DNA of 64,000 nt from Membranipora membranacea (Eukaryota; Bryozoa; Gymnolaemata; Cheilostomatida; Membraniporidae). Below, in pieces: positions 38,955-50,532 of this stretch (its first letter is position 1; the number at the start of each line of letters is the position of its first letter). The stretch covers positions 13,764,001 to 13,828,000 of the forward strand of contig OU612075.1 in the NCBI GenBank assembly GCA_914767715.1. The letters run 5' to 3'. Made by a program: the position numbers and the translations under genes. The notes beneath the pieces were generated by a model. That model was not told the DNA's origin. It made no database searches and worked only from the letters and a program-made list of their open reading frames with translations.

Positions 38955-41900
38955 CAACACTATAATGCACCAATAATTCTTTTTCAGAATAACATCAGGA
39001 CTATTTACGAAAAACTGTGTTGTGTTTTTTTTGCAGTCGAAAAAGAATGCCTACATTCTTCCCTCTTTCCAGTTGAATTTGAAAAGTAACCTTTGCATAT
39101 CCCTTTACCGATAAGACTTACCTTACCGAATGTAGGAGATAAAATGTGCCTCAGACTCCGCAGACAGACTGTTAAATATTGGTTCGCTGATCAAGATAAG
39201 ATCATATCCAGCTCTTTGACTTGACTCTGATGTAACCAATAACTAATAATAGTATGCGGATTCCTATAAGATTTTGCCTTGTCATCACAAAGTTGATAAC
39301 AATATAGAGAGGGTACTATAGAACCGCCTACCATCTGATGCTACTCAATCACAATGAAGCTAAAGTTAGAAGGGGTTGATGATGATAAAATACACTTTAA
39401 TGTAGAAGTTATACTATCAAAATGATAATTAGTTATTAAAGTCATATGTCATACAATAAGAGGAACATAAAGGTTGATTATATCCCATTAATCTTAAACC
39501 AGAATCCATTATGTATTCAGTCACCAAAAAAAGAAAATTGCGAAATTGTTTCGAGTGACTGGAATGTCTAAATCTACTCAAATAACTGACTCTCTGCAAC
39601 CAACCGCACAGCATCATCGATATACAAAACTGACTGTATATTAATATTATGATGTTGTGTAGACTAGAGGGATGGATAACCTGCTGCAAAGGTTACACTG
39701 AGCAGATTACAAGTCCAAGACATTGGATGATCATCAACCACAATCTTTATAAACTCATTACACTGTCAGAAAAATATGTTCTGAATAAAGTCAAACATGT
39801 AATGTTTAGGTGAGATTATATGGCAGCTACTAGTCTCAAAGTCTGTAAACTACCTGTAAGATAGTTGGTTTTACCGGTAGATGATCAGCTTAGGAAAAAA
39901 AAGTTTTTATAAATTATTTGTAACTTACTCACAACATGTTCCCTTCAGCCTGATCTTTGAAGTTTAGTGATGCTACGGAATACAAGAAACTTCTATTTCC
40001 TTTGATTACCTAACAATACACATGAGATGGCCATAATATATAAAATAGAATAGTTTAGTTAGATGTATTTGTCTCCGTCATGCTCATAGAGATACAGCAT
40101 TGATAGCTTTATTGCCAAATAGAATCGTGGACAATATTTTGCTTGGTGCATTGAGTTCATAATTTTTGTGTGAAATAGAAAATAACTTATATTTGGGAAA
40201 AATAAAATAATATTCACCTCATTGTCAAGAGAGTTTATTGTCAGTATTGCAAAAAGTTAAAAGTAATCTCACACGCCGTGCAATCAATGCTTGCCAACGC
40301 GCACAATTACTGCCCTGGACAAACAAAATTGGATTTAATTCTTGCTGAGCTGTAGGCAGCCATAGAAAATGATTCATCACCAGTCTCAATTTCAATTGAG
40401 AGGCTTTACAGTAAGAGATTTGAGGTGAGTTAGTCCGAGCCTATTGAAGAGTTTGATAACCACGTATTTTGACAGGTTACCTACCTAATTGAGCTTCATA
40501 ATTAATCAATTTCCATAACACCACCATTCCGCTTTTTATTATTTGATTGTATTGCTAGTTTATAGACCCAATCACCAATCTGCACCAATGAATCATCATA
40601 ATTGACCACATACTCTGTGAGGTCCTAACTGAATTTGAAAAAATTGACAGGTTATTAATATCATTGGTATATTATTATAATCCTTGATTTGGTGGATCAT
40701 AGAGGCTTGGTAAGGAAGGCAGTCGTCATAGTATCGTACCAGTGATCAATTTAAAAATCTGATAAACAGAAAATAGTTGTAGCATTATGTAATTTTAAGT
40801 GAAAATTAATCAATTAAATCAAGTATTTCCTCATTTGGCAGCAGTTCCCTCACCTTTTAAGTTTCCATTATTACGATGATATGTTTTTTTGAACTAAATG
40901 TGGTTGTGGTTTCTAGAAAGACCGGCTGCTTTATGTCACATTAGCAAGTTAATTGTATTGGCTTAAAAAAATTCGCAATGTATTTGCAATTAATCATGCA
41001 ATAATAGATGCAATATAGGCACACAAACCGACCCCAACTAACACTTGCACCATTTGTCATAAAGATTTCTCACAAAAAAAGTCGCAGTATTGTGATGATG
41101 GTTTGTGATGTCACTATCCCTCTAGCATTTGGTCTGATATGTTCAAGATGGCCTCCCATTGACCATAGTTTGCAAAGATTTAGCCCACATACACAAAGCC
41201 ATCGACCCTACCACTTTGAATACTATGAATACAGTCTGGTTGTCCAAGATAGATCCATGAATTCATATGATTATACTCTTATACTCTTATAGATATCATA
41301 CCCATATCAACACCAGCTGTAATAGAAGGTCAGAAAGACTGCTGCATATCATGTCATCTGTCTGGATGACAAAGCTTGACCTGAAATACTAGAAGGAAAT
41401 AGAAGCAATAGTCGGTGAGTCCCTCTTATACAACCCATCTCCTCAAATTAATAGCCTGCAATGCATTAGGGGTAACAAACATGATGAAGAATAAAGAATC
41501 AAGATATCTCAATGGTTCTGTTAATATCTGGATTCCTGCTTAAAAGAGGGCAGACTAACCAATTTCCAGAAACACTGGGTTGGCAGCAGTAAGGGAATCA
41601 TTCTCCTGCACCTATGTCATGATGCTTTTAACCTTTCACCAATACATCATTACTTAATTTGTCTGAGATATAAACACGCCGAAAATTGCTTAAAAATCAT
41701 TAAAAGCATTGAAAACAATACGTGTTTCCTCAAATTATTTTTGTATTCGATTGCCATATATTTTGAGGTAAGAGGAGTAATTGTTTTATTGGCAAAAAAT
41801 AGTTTTACTGGGCAGCTGAGCAACTCCATTTAATGTCACAGTGAACTCTCATCACCGTATTTATCTTATTTCTCTAATCACGTGAACGGGTAGAATTTCA

Positions 41901-43775
41901 AGAAATAATTATATTTCTAAAATGCATTTTCTGGCTCAAAAATAGACAGTCTATGACGTAGTTTACACATTTTGACATCTTACTTATTATAATTATTGTT
42001 TTGAGGAATTGCCAAAACAATATGAAAACAAGCTGAAATAAGCTTAGTCATGCATTCAAACTTAATACAAATGTGAAAGAAATCACAAGACCGAAATTAA
42101 AATATTTTTTAATCTACTCAATATGGTTGGTCTGTATTCACTTTAACATACCATGTCTCTTTGAGTTGTCAGGTTTGTCATGCGGAAGTTGCCGAAATCA
42201 GCTTGATCCTTCTTAGAGAGGCACATATCAAGCATGTGGGTGACACCTGACAATTAATGCATTTCCTTCGGCCAAATTATTTCATTTAAAATCAGAGGAT
42301 TCTCCGATCTACATGTAAATTAGAATATTTTACCTAGCTGAGCTGTCAAGATAGAGATGATATCCTTACAGGGATATATCCTTACTCTGTGAGAATATAT
42401 TGAACATTGAACAAAACATGTAACTGACATGGACTGTGAGTTCAGAGCTTTCCCTGGGCACAAATGGGGTTGTCACGAAGAGGCAGTATTACATACTTTA
42501 CTTACAGTTGAGAGTCTCAATCAGAGCTTATCGACACATGTGCGGTGAGGCGCAATCATCCATAATTCCTTTGTTTACCTTTTGATAATGCCAAAACTGT
42601 CATTTTGATTACTGGACTTCCCATCTATATTCGTATATTCAGGTGAGCATCAGGACATATCCAAACCTAAAAGCTTACAAAAAAGCTGAACCTCAATGGA
42701 TAAGATGGAAAAGAAGAAAAAGATATATTCAGATCCCTCTTATTCCCATACTCACAAAAACCTATTAATAGCCTGTGAACTCTGAGCTATAGTAAGAAGC
42801 CCAAAAAATCTTTCCCAACAATAAACCCTAGAAAAGTGAATTGAAAACTTAACAACGCAATAAGAAGACTGTATAGTCATAACTTAGTCTTCACCTGACC
42901 ATGACATCTCCCAGAAAATTTTATACAAATATTTTTGCATATTCAGTTATGTTACGTAGTATCTCATGTTCAGTCAATCTCCACATGATTAAAACATCAC
43001 CACTGTCTTTCAGTATGTAGTCAATAAAGTATGTCAGGGGTCGTGGGGAGGGGAAGGAGTCTGGGGGCTCAGACTAATCACAAGCATTGTATACTGCATG
43101 GGTTGTCATACTCAAGATGGTGTATAGGGTTATCTGCTCCTGTTGTAGAAAGAGCAACTCTAAGAATAGATGGTATCTCGTATCCATTAACACGCATTGT
43201 TGACAACTTTTTAGGCTGAGAGGATATGGGCAGTCAGTCATTAGACATTTCTTGGAGTCTTATTGAGTCTTCTTATGGTGAATAGTTTGTCGTTGGTTTG
43301 TGAGACTACATCTTGCTTATGCTCAGCAAAGTTTGGGGGATCACCAGCAGAGACATTGAGAAGTTTGATGACAGGTGATGTGTCCACTAGGGCTGAATTT
43401 AGTCTTTAACCATCCGACAATGTTTAAGCATTGTCAGGATGAGTTTTATCAGCTGAATCTTTTTTTTAGTTGTGCAAATTTTGGTAACTGCCCCGTTCAG
43501 GGAGTTGTTCTGATATACAGTCTAGTATCTCGTGATGACACTATTTATTCTATCATTTATGTACACAAGCCAAAGCCAAGCTCCCAATTTGGTACCCTAT
43601 AGAGAGTGCCCATGGTAACGTCCGGGACTTGGATAACTCGCAGCCCATTCTGACATGCTGCATGACCTTGCAGTGAGGTTAGACACGCTGTCAGGAAATT
43701 CTAGATGTCGAATTCTGCAAACAATGAGATCCTGGTAGCCTGCGTAGGCTGTCGGTGGCTGGACGGGTGGACAGG
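38955..43775. other. gene-poor stretch
   Basis: No exon chain, RNA gene or element with clear ends was recognised. The sequence is AT-rich and unique-looking, with stops in all frames. Confidence 0.35.
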
Positions 43776-44306
43776 CTAAAGATCCGGGACAATAGGGTCA
43801 AATGCTTTGGACATGTCAATCATTGCTACTGGAACATGAATTTTCTTTGTTTGCTGTCTACATAGCTCTTCAGTTTTGAAACAAATAACATAACCCTGTC
43901 GAAATGATATGATAATGATATCGGCCTGTAATTGCCCAGCTTTTTTCATGAGCCTTGTTATAATCACCTACCAATATATCATGACAAATTAGGTTGTGTA
44001 AAAAAAAAAGGAATGGAATAAAATGAATTTTTCAAAAAGCTGTTTATCATAGAATGCTGTCTGACCAACTTTCTGAGACAGTCGAAGCAAATCACTGTAC
44101 ACATGATCATCGTAGGATTGGACTTTGGATACATATCGCAGACACAATACATTTGGATGTACGCTGATGTAGCTGGGACAGCTTTTCATCATAGTCGTTT
44201 AGGAGGGGTGAAATAATTCTTGTGCACATGCTTCGAAAAATTTCCAGTTTATCTATATCATTTTTAGTCTAATATGGGTACCACACTGGTCAGGCAAACG
44301 ACAGAG

Positions 44307-44396
44307 CGGATAGTATCCTGGCCTTATAGAACAGGGCGGTGTCAGGGCGTACGGATAGTATACTGGCCTTATAGAACAGGGCGGTGTCAGGGCGTA
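44307..44396. repeat. two tandem copies of a 45-base unit inside the LINE relic
   Basis: Unit 44307-44351 is repeated at 44352-44396 with about two mismatches. It keeps a 15-codon period on the minus strand (YALTPPCSIRPxYYP twice). Confidence 0.8.
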
Positions 44397-45190
44397 GGTT
44401 GATGTCTGTGTATGTTCAATCAATTTGGTTAAATGATCTGAGAAACAAAAATGCTTATCAAATTGAACTCCCAGTAGACTTGAGGAAGGGTATTCTCTCA
44501 ATTCAGAATTTTCTATCATGATCTTAGGTACAGTTAGTTCTTTGTTGATGGAGGACGTATTTTAGAGTGCCTTCATACATTTGGGTGCTGTTGTTGGCTT
44601 ACATTTGATTGTTGATATGAGTTCACACAAAAATCCCCAGGGGCTGCCTTAGTAACCCATAGTGGTAGGTTAGCTCCATATGTAGCTTTGTAGTTGTTAA
44701 TCTTTTAAGGAGTTGTCTTGGCTCGCCATAGCTTACAGGTGACAGAGCAGTCGAGAACTTATCAATGTGTTGCAAGAATCATTAATTTTGAAGAGATATT
44801 GGTTTAGTTAGTTCATTCGCTTGTTGATAACACTTTATCACTGAGCTTCTGGTAGAACAGCTTTTCATTTCTTTTTCTATTTCCATCAAATTTATTTATT
44901 TGTATATATAGATATACATTTTATTTGGTATTTATTGCTTTATTCCATGTTTGAGATGCTACAGCTGTGTTGAGTTTTGTGCAGACAGATTGTGCCTTAG
45001 ATCTTTTTTACTAGACGCTTCACCAGCTGGCTTACAAACACCAATGTTTCTGACTTTGTCCTTATCCTTATCCTTATTAAAAGCTTAGTCTCTTGGCTTG
45101 TCTATGTGTGGCATAGAAATAGAGCCCAATAGAATCCTTAGTCGCTCTCAGGAGTCGCTCCATTTTTCGTGAATCTCCTGTATATAAGAA

Positions 45191-45286
45191 ATCAGTGGTA
45201 GGGATTTGTTCAAGAATGATTTAGAATGAACTTAATGGGCTAGCTGAAAAACATAACATAACAAGCTATAAATCCCTACCACTGAT
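45191..45286. repeat. 17-bp perfect inverted repeat
   Basis: ATCAGTGGTAGGGATTT at 45191-45207 is the exact reverse complement of 45270-45286, with a 62-base loop. It could be a small hairpin element or a transposon end. Confidence 0.75.
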
Positions 45287-45960
45287 GGCGTCAACCGGTA
45301 ATAACGGAAACCGCAAAAACCGAGTAGGCATCTATTTATCGATGTCTTGTGGCGATGTGGCGTCAATGTGAAAGAGTTGTCTGATCTTTCTTTCCTGCCT
45401 TCAACAAGACTGTGTTTATCAAGGATACCGGTCATTGCAGCTTGGTACTCACTATTCATCAACCATTTTACAGATATCTTGAAATTTTGTGATGTTTGAC
45501 CATTCTTGATAGCTAAATCCAGCAGCAGCAGATTTTGCTTGAGAATTTCATGGTCGACAAAAGGAAGTCAAATACCTATGAATTGTGATATTCCGACCAG
45601 ACAAGTATATGCAGCTGTAATCATTCTCGTCTCCTGATAGTGGTGGCAGGCAAAATGATGGATCAAACTGTTAAGAGCTGATCTAGAATAGCCTTATCCC
45701 TTGTTTCGAAGTCTTACGGTTTATGAAGATTATATTTGACAAGCAGTATATGATTGAAATCACTGCAGACAATTATCTTGGCTTTCTTATGGTTGATGGA
45801 TAGCTTTTTATACATAGATTTGAAATGTTTAGGACTTTCTTTACTGTCATCTGATGGAGGATGGGAACAGCAAACACCATCGTCTGAATGTGTAATGATC
45901 GTACTGGTCAATCTAACAATGTGATCATTCAATTGTTTGACTGTGTCTGGAAAACACCAA

Positions 45961-47048
45961 CCCCATGTAGTTCATTGACCACCACAGAAATAGTTCAGTA
46001 GGATCTCAACATATAATCTCTAACTCCCTGGTGTAACTGAAAACACCATTGTGCTGCGGGAATCATCCGCCTATTTTACCAGGGGAACGCAACTCCATTC
46101 ACGCGCTCATTCTGTGAACGGCAATGTTTTACAAATGTCAAGTGAGATTATTGCGAACACCTGTGATGAAATATCATGTAGATAAAAGATTCCGCCCCTT
46201 AAAGATAAATGTGCACAGCCTTGTACATGGTTCTCTTGATGAATCATACCACCGAGGGCGTAAGCAGGACATTTTAATCTAAATAAAGATTTATAAGCCA
46301 CATTATAAGATTTGTAATGGCCCTGTAATACCTATAAATCAGCTTTTTAATGTGTGCAAGCGAAAGAAATTTGGTATTCTATGTAATATAATTGTATCGA
46401 TCAAAGTTAAACTTGATGTTATTTATGTTGAGGGCTGCACCATAAGTAAAAGTACAAACTGCAGTAGGACGAGAGAACAGTCAGTGTGAAACAGTATTGA
46501 ATGACACACCATGAGCATATATTTCTTGAATGATTTCATGTCAGAGGTCTATATTGGTACATTTGTTAGATAGAAGTATTTATTGTGGGTATATGGTCGA
46601 TTGGCTGTCCTCCTAAAACAATATAATCATTGCCTCAATAATGACAGTGTGTGATGCCAATTTTTAGCAGCCACTAAGAGAATGGTATTGACAGCTTATA
46701 AATATTTGACTAGAGTTGAAACTTTAAAGGTTAGAAAATATAAGAAAAAAGAGAGTATTTACAAAAACAGTCAATACAAAGTCTGACGCACTAATATGAC
46801 AGCAAACATTCTCTTGTCACACCTTAGACAGTGTCTACAGACTTGATCATAACGCTATGAACATTTTGATCTTATTTGATATCCGATAAAGAGGTATCAT
46901 GGCATCATGTGATGAAGACTTTCTCAACCGCTAGTCTGGGCAGTGACAATCCATCCCCTCTTATTCTGGATATAACTTTTCGCAATATTTTCAAACTAAC
47001 TGAATTGTGAGTGGTCAGAGACAGCTTTGGAGGCTGTTTACTGGAATT
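45961..47048. other. 3' flank of the Asn/Gly-repeat gene, no gene recognised
   Basis: It probably holds the 3' UTR of the gene at 47049-50532. No AATAAA was placed with confidence. Confidence 0.35.
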
Positions 47049-50000
47049 TTACTGTCCGTTCCTTTCATCTAACAAATGCTGAAGCTCAGTAACTAATTCG
47101 TCCTCAAGTTCTCTGACGTCCTTCTGTTCGTTATTCTGTCTTGATTGCCAGTTCCTCCATGAACCTGGAACCCATGCAGAGGTTCCACTAGTACTTCCTG
47201 TTCGAAAAATATCAGATACTGGTTACAGCATATTGCAAAATTAAAATGAGGAGGCAGCTTTGTAGCAACTTAAACTAGAACTGCAAAATGCAGAGGGACC
47301 CCCACCTCAAGCATGGGTGGGTGGCATTAGGGGTGGGAGAAGTGCGAAGGACAATTAAACAACAGAGCTAGACTTTAAGGCCGCTAAAGTAAACATTGGA
47401 TGATGAGATGGATATAAAGATATATGAATGGTGTATTGCATTGTAAAGACGCAAAGTACCAGTCAGACTGTGGCATTCTGGTATTTACAGAGTTTTAGAA
47501 TATTATCACAGTTCTCACCTGAGTTGTTATTTCCATTGTTATTGCCGTTATCCGTGCCTACGTTATTGTTTCCATTTCCGCTTCCATTGTTCCCTCCAAT
47601 ATTTCCGTTCCCATTTCCGTTTCCATTAGTTCCGCCTCCTGTGTTTCCATTTCCGTTTCCATTTCCATTGTCTCCCCCTTCATTATTACTTCCATTACCA
47701 TTTCCATTCACCCCATCAGTGTTTCCATTTCCATTTTGGTTTCCATTTTCTCCACCTTTATTGCTATTCCCGTTCCCATTACCATTGATTCCACCCTCAT
47801 TTCCACTCCCGTTTGAGTTTCCAGAAGTTCCGCCCTGATTGTCATTTCCATTTGCGTTTCCATTGGTACCACCCACGTTCCCGCTACCATTCTCATTTCC
47901 ACTAACACTGTTTGTGTTATCATTTCCATTCTCATTTCCGTTAACACCGTCTACATTGTGGTTTCCGTTCTGATTTCCATTTATTCCATCAGTATTTCCG
48001 TTTCCGTTTGAATTTCCATTCTCACCTCCTACGTTGTTGCTGCCCCCTTCATTGCCATTGATTCCACCAACATTCCCACTGCCATTCTCGTTTCCACTTT
48101 GGCTGTTGGTATTATTATTACCATTGTCATTTCCATTTACTCCACCAAAGTTTTCGTTTCCATTCTGATTTCCATTTATTCCGCCTATATTTCCGCCTCC
48201 ATTTGTGTTCCCATTTTCTCCACCAGTATTTTCATTGCCTCCTTTGTTGCCATTTTCTCCACCTACGTTGTTATTGCCACTTTCGTTGCCATTGTCCCCA
48301 CCAATGTTGTTATTACCTCCCCCGTTTCCGTTAACACCATTCACATTCTCGTTTCCACTGCCATTTCCATTACGTCCGTCCAAGTTGTTATTGCCGCTCC
48401 CATTCCCGTTGGTTCCACCCTCGTTGCTGTTACCATTCACATTTCCGTTAGAACCACCTTGGTTGTTGTTGCCGAGACCATTTCCATTCATTCCTCCTAG
48501 ATTCTTATTACCACTAGCATTACCATTGAGGCCTGCTGTGTTTCCATTTCCTATTCCGTTTCCATTCTGACCTCCCTCATTTTGAAGCCCATTCAGAACA
48601 TTATTCATACCACCAGTGTTGTTATTTCCATTGCCGTTTCCATTCAACCCACCAACGTTCTCGTTTCCATTTGCGTTTCCGCTTTGACCAGTGTTAGAGT
48701 TTTCATTCCCATTACCATTTCCATTGACACCTCCTAGATTGGTGTTACCGTTTCCATTTCCATTTTCTCCATCGGTGTTTCCGTTGCCATTTGCATTACC
48801 ATTTTCTCCATTTTCTAAATTTCCATTTCCATTTCCATTGCCACTCTCTCCGCCAGAGTTCTCATTTCCGTTGGCATTTCCATTCTCTCCACCCTGATTC
48901 ACGTTTCCGTTTCCATTCCCGCTTACACTGTCTTGGTTAGAGTTTCCATTAGCATTTCCGTTGTTTCCAGCATCAGTGTTTCCGTTTCCGTTTGCATTGC
49001 CGCTTTGTCCGCCTAAGTTTTCATTACCATTGGCGTTTCCATTCTCCCCACCCTGGTTTGAATTTCCATTTTCACTTCCGCTCACACTGTTAGTATTAGA
49101 GTTTCCGTTTCCACCACCATTCTCTCCACCCTCAGAATTTCCATTCCCGTTACCATTTCCAGCCTCTCCCCCTGTATTCTCGTTTCCATTGCCACTTCCA
49201 TTGCTTCCTTCAGTATTTTCATTACCGTTCCCATTGCCATGGACTCCACCAGTGTTAGAATTACCATTTGCATTTCCGTTTGAGCCATTGCCCTTGTTAT
49301 CATTTCCGTTGGCATTTCCACTTACAGAATCGCTGTTTTCGTTCCCATTAGCGTTCCCGTTCTCCCCACCCTTGTTTGAGTTTCCATTGGCGTTTCCGCT
49401 CTCGCTATTAGTATTTTCATTTCCATTTGCATTGCCGCTTTCTCCTCCTTGATTCTCATTTCCATTTGCATTTCCACTAGATCCTGGTCCAATGTTTGCG
49501 TTCCCGTTTATATTACCAGATCCCATTGTGTTATTGTTCATGTTTCCGTTCCCGTTACCATTGCTCCCAACTCCAGAATTTTCATTTCCATTTCCATTCC
49601 CATTATTCTCACCAATGTTTTCATTGCCGTTACCAACACCATTTATTGGTTGTGCTGTTGTTGTTGTTGTGGTTGGTGTTGATGTGGTTGTGGTTGGCTC
49701 TTCAGCGGCTACCACAGTTGGTAGCGATGGTAGCAAGTGTACATCTGGCAGATTATCAACAGGCCAGCCTTGATGTACTACAGTTGGTGGTTGTGTTGTA
49801 GGTGGCTGTGTTGTTGGTGGTTGTGTTGTTGGTGGTTGTGTTGTAGGTGGCGGTGGCGGTGTTGTCGGGGCTTGTGTTGATGGTGGTGGTCGGGTGGCTG
49901 GTTGCCGATTGTTGTTTCCCTGATTGTTTCCACGACCCCAGCTTGGTAGCACCCCACTAGGTACATATTGCCTCCAGTTATAACTAGGTCTTGGTGTCCA

Positions 50001-50532
50001 TCGTGTCCATTGTCTTTTTTCTCTGCCTGGGTTCTCATCATCATTATTACCTGAAAAGTTAGGCAGGATTATAAGATGGTACTAGCAATGTCGATTTGAC
50101 AGTAGATAGATTACAGCTGTGCCTGGGTTTCTTATTCTTACCGATTCTGATGTTTGTTCGGCTCTTATTAATTATAAAATTCATCCTACATGTCAGCATA
50201 AATATGTTACATCTAGACTTTGAGGTTTCATTAGAGATTTCTCTTGAAGTTCCATTATAAATCTACAGTTTCGTAGAAAAGAAAAAAATAATTATTAATC
50301 ATAATCATCCATTCCAATGGACTGAATGGCTGAATGACTGCTGAGTGTGTACAGCTATTAGCTCACCAAACTTACCTTGGCTCTCACTTCCTCCATGCAG
50401 TATTCTCTCTAGTAAATCTAGCTCCTCCAGGTCTAGCTCTCTTTTATCTAGATCACTTCCACCTACTGGTGATCCACTGTGACCCTGTAGCTGTAGCAAA
50501 GCTACTAGTCCACACAGAATTAGCAACTTCAT
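47049..50532 (-). CDS. secreted Asn/Gly-repeat protein (945 aa, about 54 repeats)
   Basis: Three exons on the complement: 50376-50532, 47519-50050 and 47049-47197, all phase 1 junctions, no break. Residues 1-20 (MKLLILCGLVALLQLQGHSG) are a signal peptide. An acidic amphipathic stretch (LDLEELDLLERIL) follows. Then REKR (62-65) offers a furin-type site before a Trp-rich module (QWTRW...NWRQ). Residues 103-188 are Pro/Thr-rich, mucin-like, with TTQPP repeats. Residues 189-896 are about 54 copies of a 13-residue unit of the form GN-x-NGN-x-N-x-GG-x-(N/S). The last exon gives a second Trp module (AWVPGSWRNWQSRQ) and an acidic helix (LEDELVTELQHLLDER). Composition recalls the Gly-x-Asn repeats of molluscan nacrein/N66, but no enzymatic domain is present. 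The function is unknown; an extracellular structural or matrix role is inferred. Confidence 0.88.
47520..49650 (-). repeat. 39-bp tandem repeat array encoding the 13-aa Asn/Gly units
   Basis: About 54 diverged units of 39 bases, built from AAT GGA AAT / GGN AAY codons on the minus strand, all in one exon. A few units are 12 or 14 codons long; no unit breaks the frame. The opposite strand is open over long stretches (Phe/Pro-rich) only as a by-product of composition. Confidence 0.92.

Larger units (their letters stand above)
43776..45960 (-). mobile_element. scrambled, decayed LINE relic
   Basis: On the complement, 45932-45714 resembles a LINE endonuclease piece (IIVCSDFNHI, after a PPSDDSKE segment). 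44519-44400 gives a reverse-transcriptase thumb (LLGVQFDKHFCFSDHLTKL). 44250-44060 gives a C-terminal piece with a frameshift. 43900-43776 gives the palm motif VAMIDMSKAFD. The palm piece lies after the thumb, so either two copies are overlapped or the element is rearranged. A 45-base unit is tandemly duplicated at 44307-44396. Stops and frameshifts make it inactive. Confidence 0.7.

Noticed and set aside
47428-49801. Long plus-strand open frames rich in Phe, Pro and Leu across the repeat array
   Set aside because: They are the reverse complement of the Asn/Gly repeats; their openness follows from the repeat composition, and they lack start context, splice support or domains.
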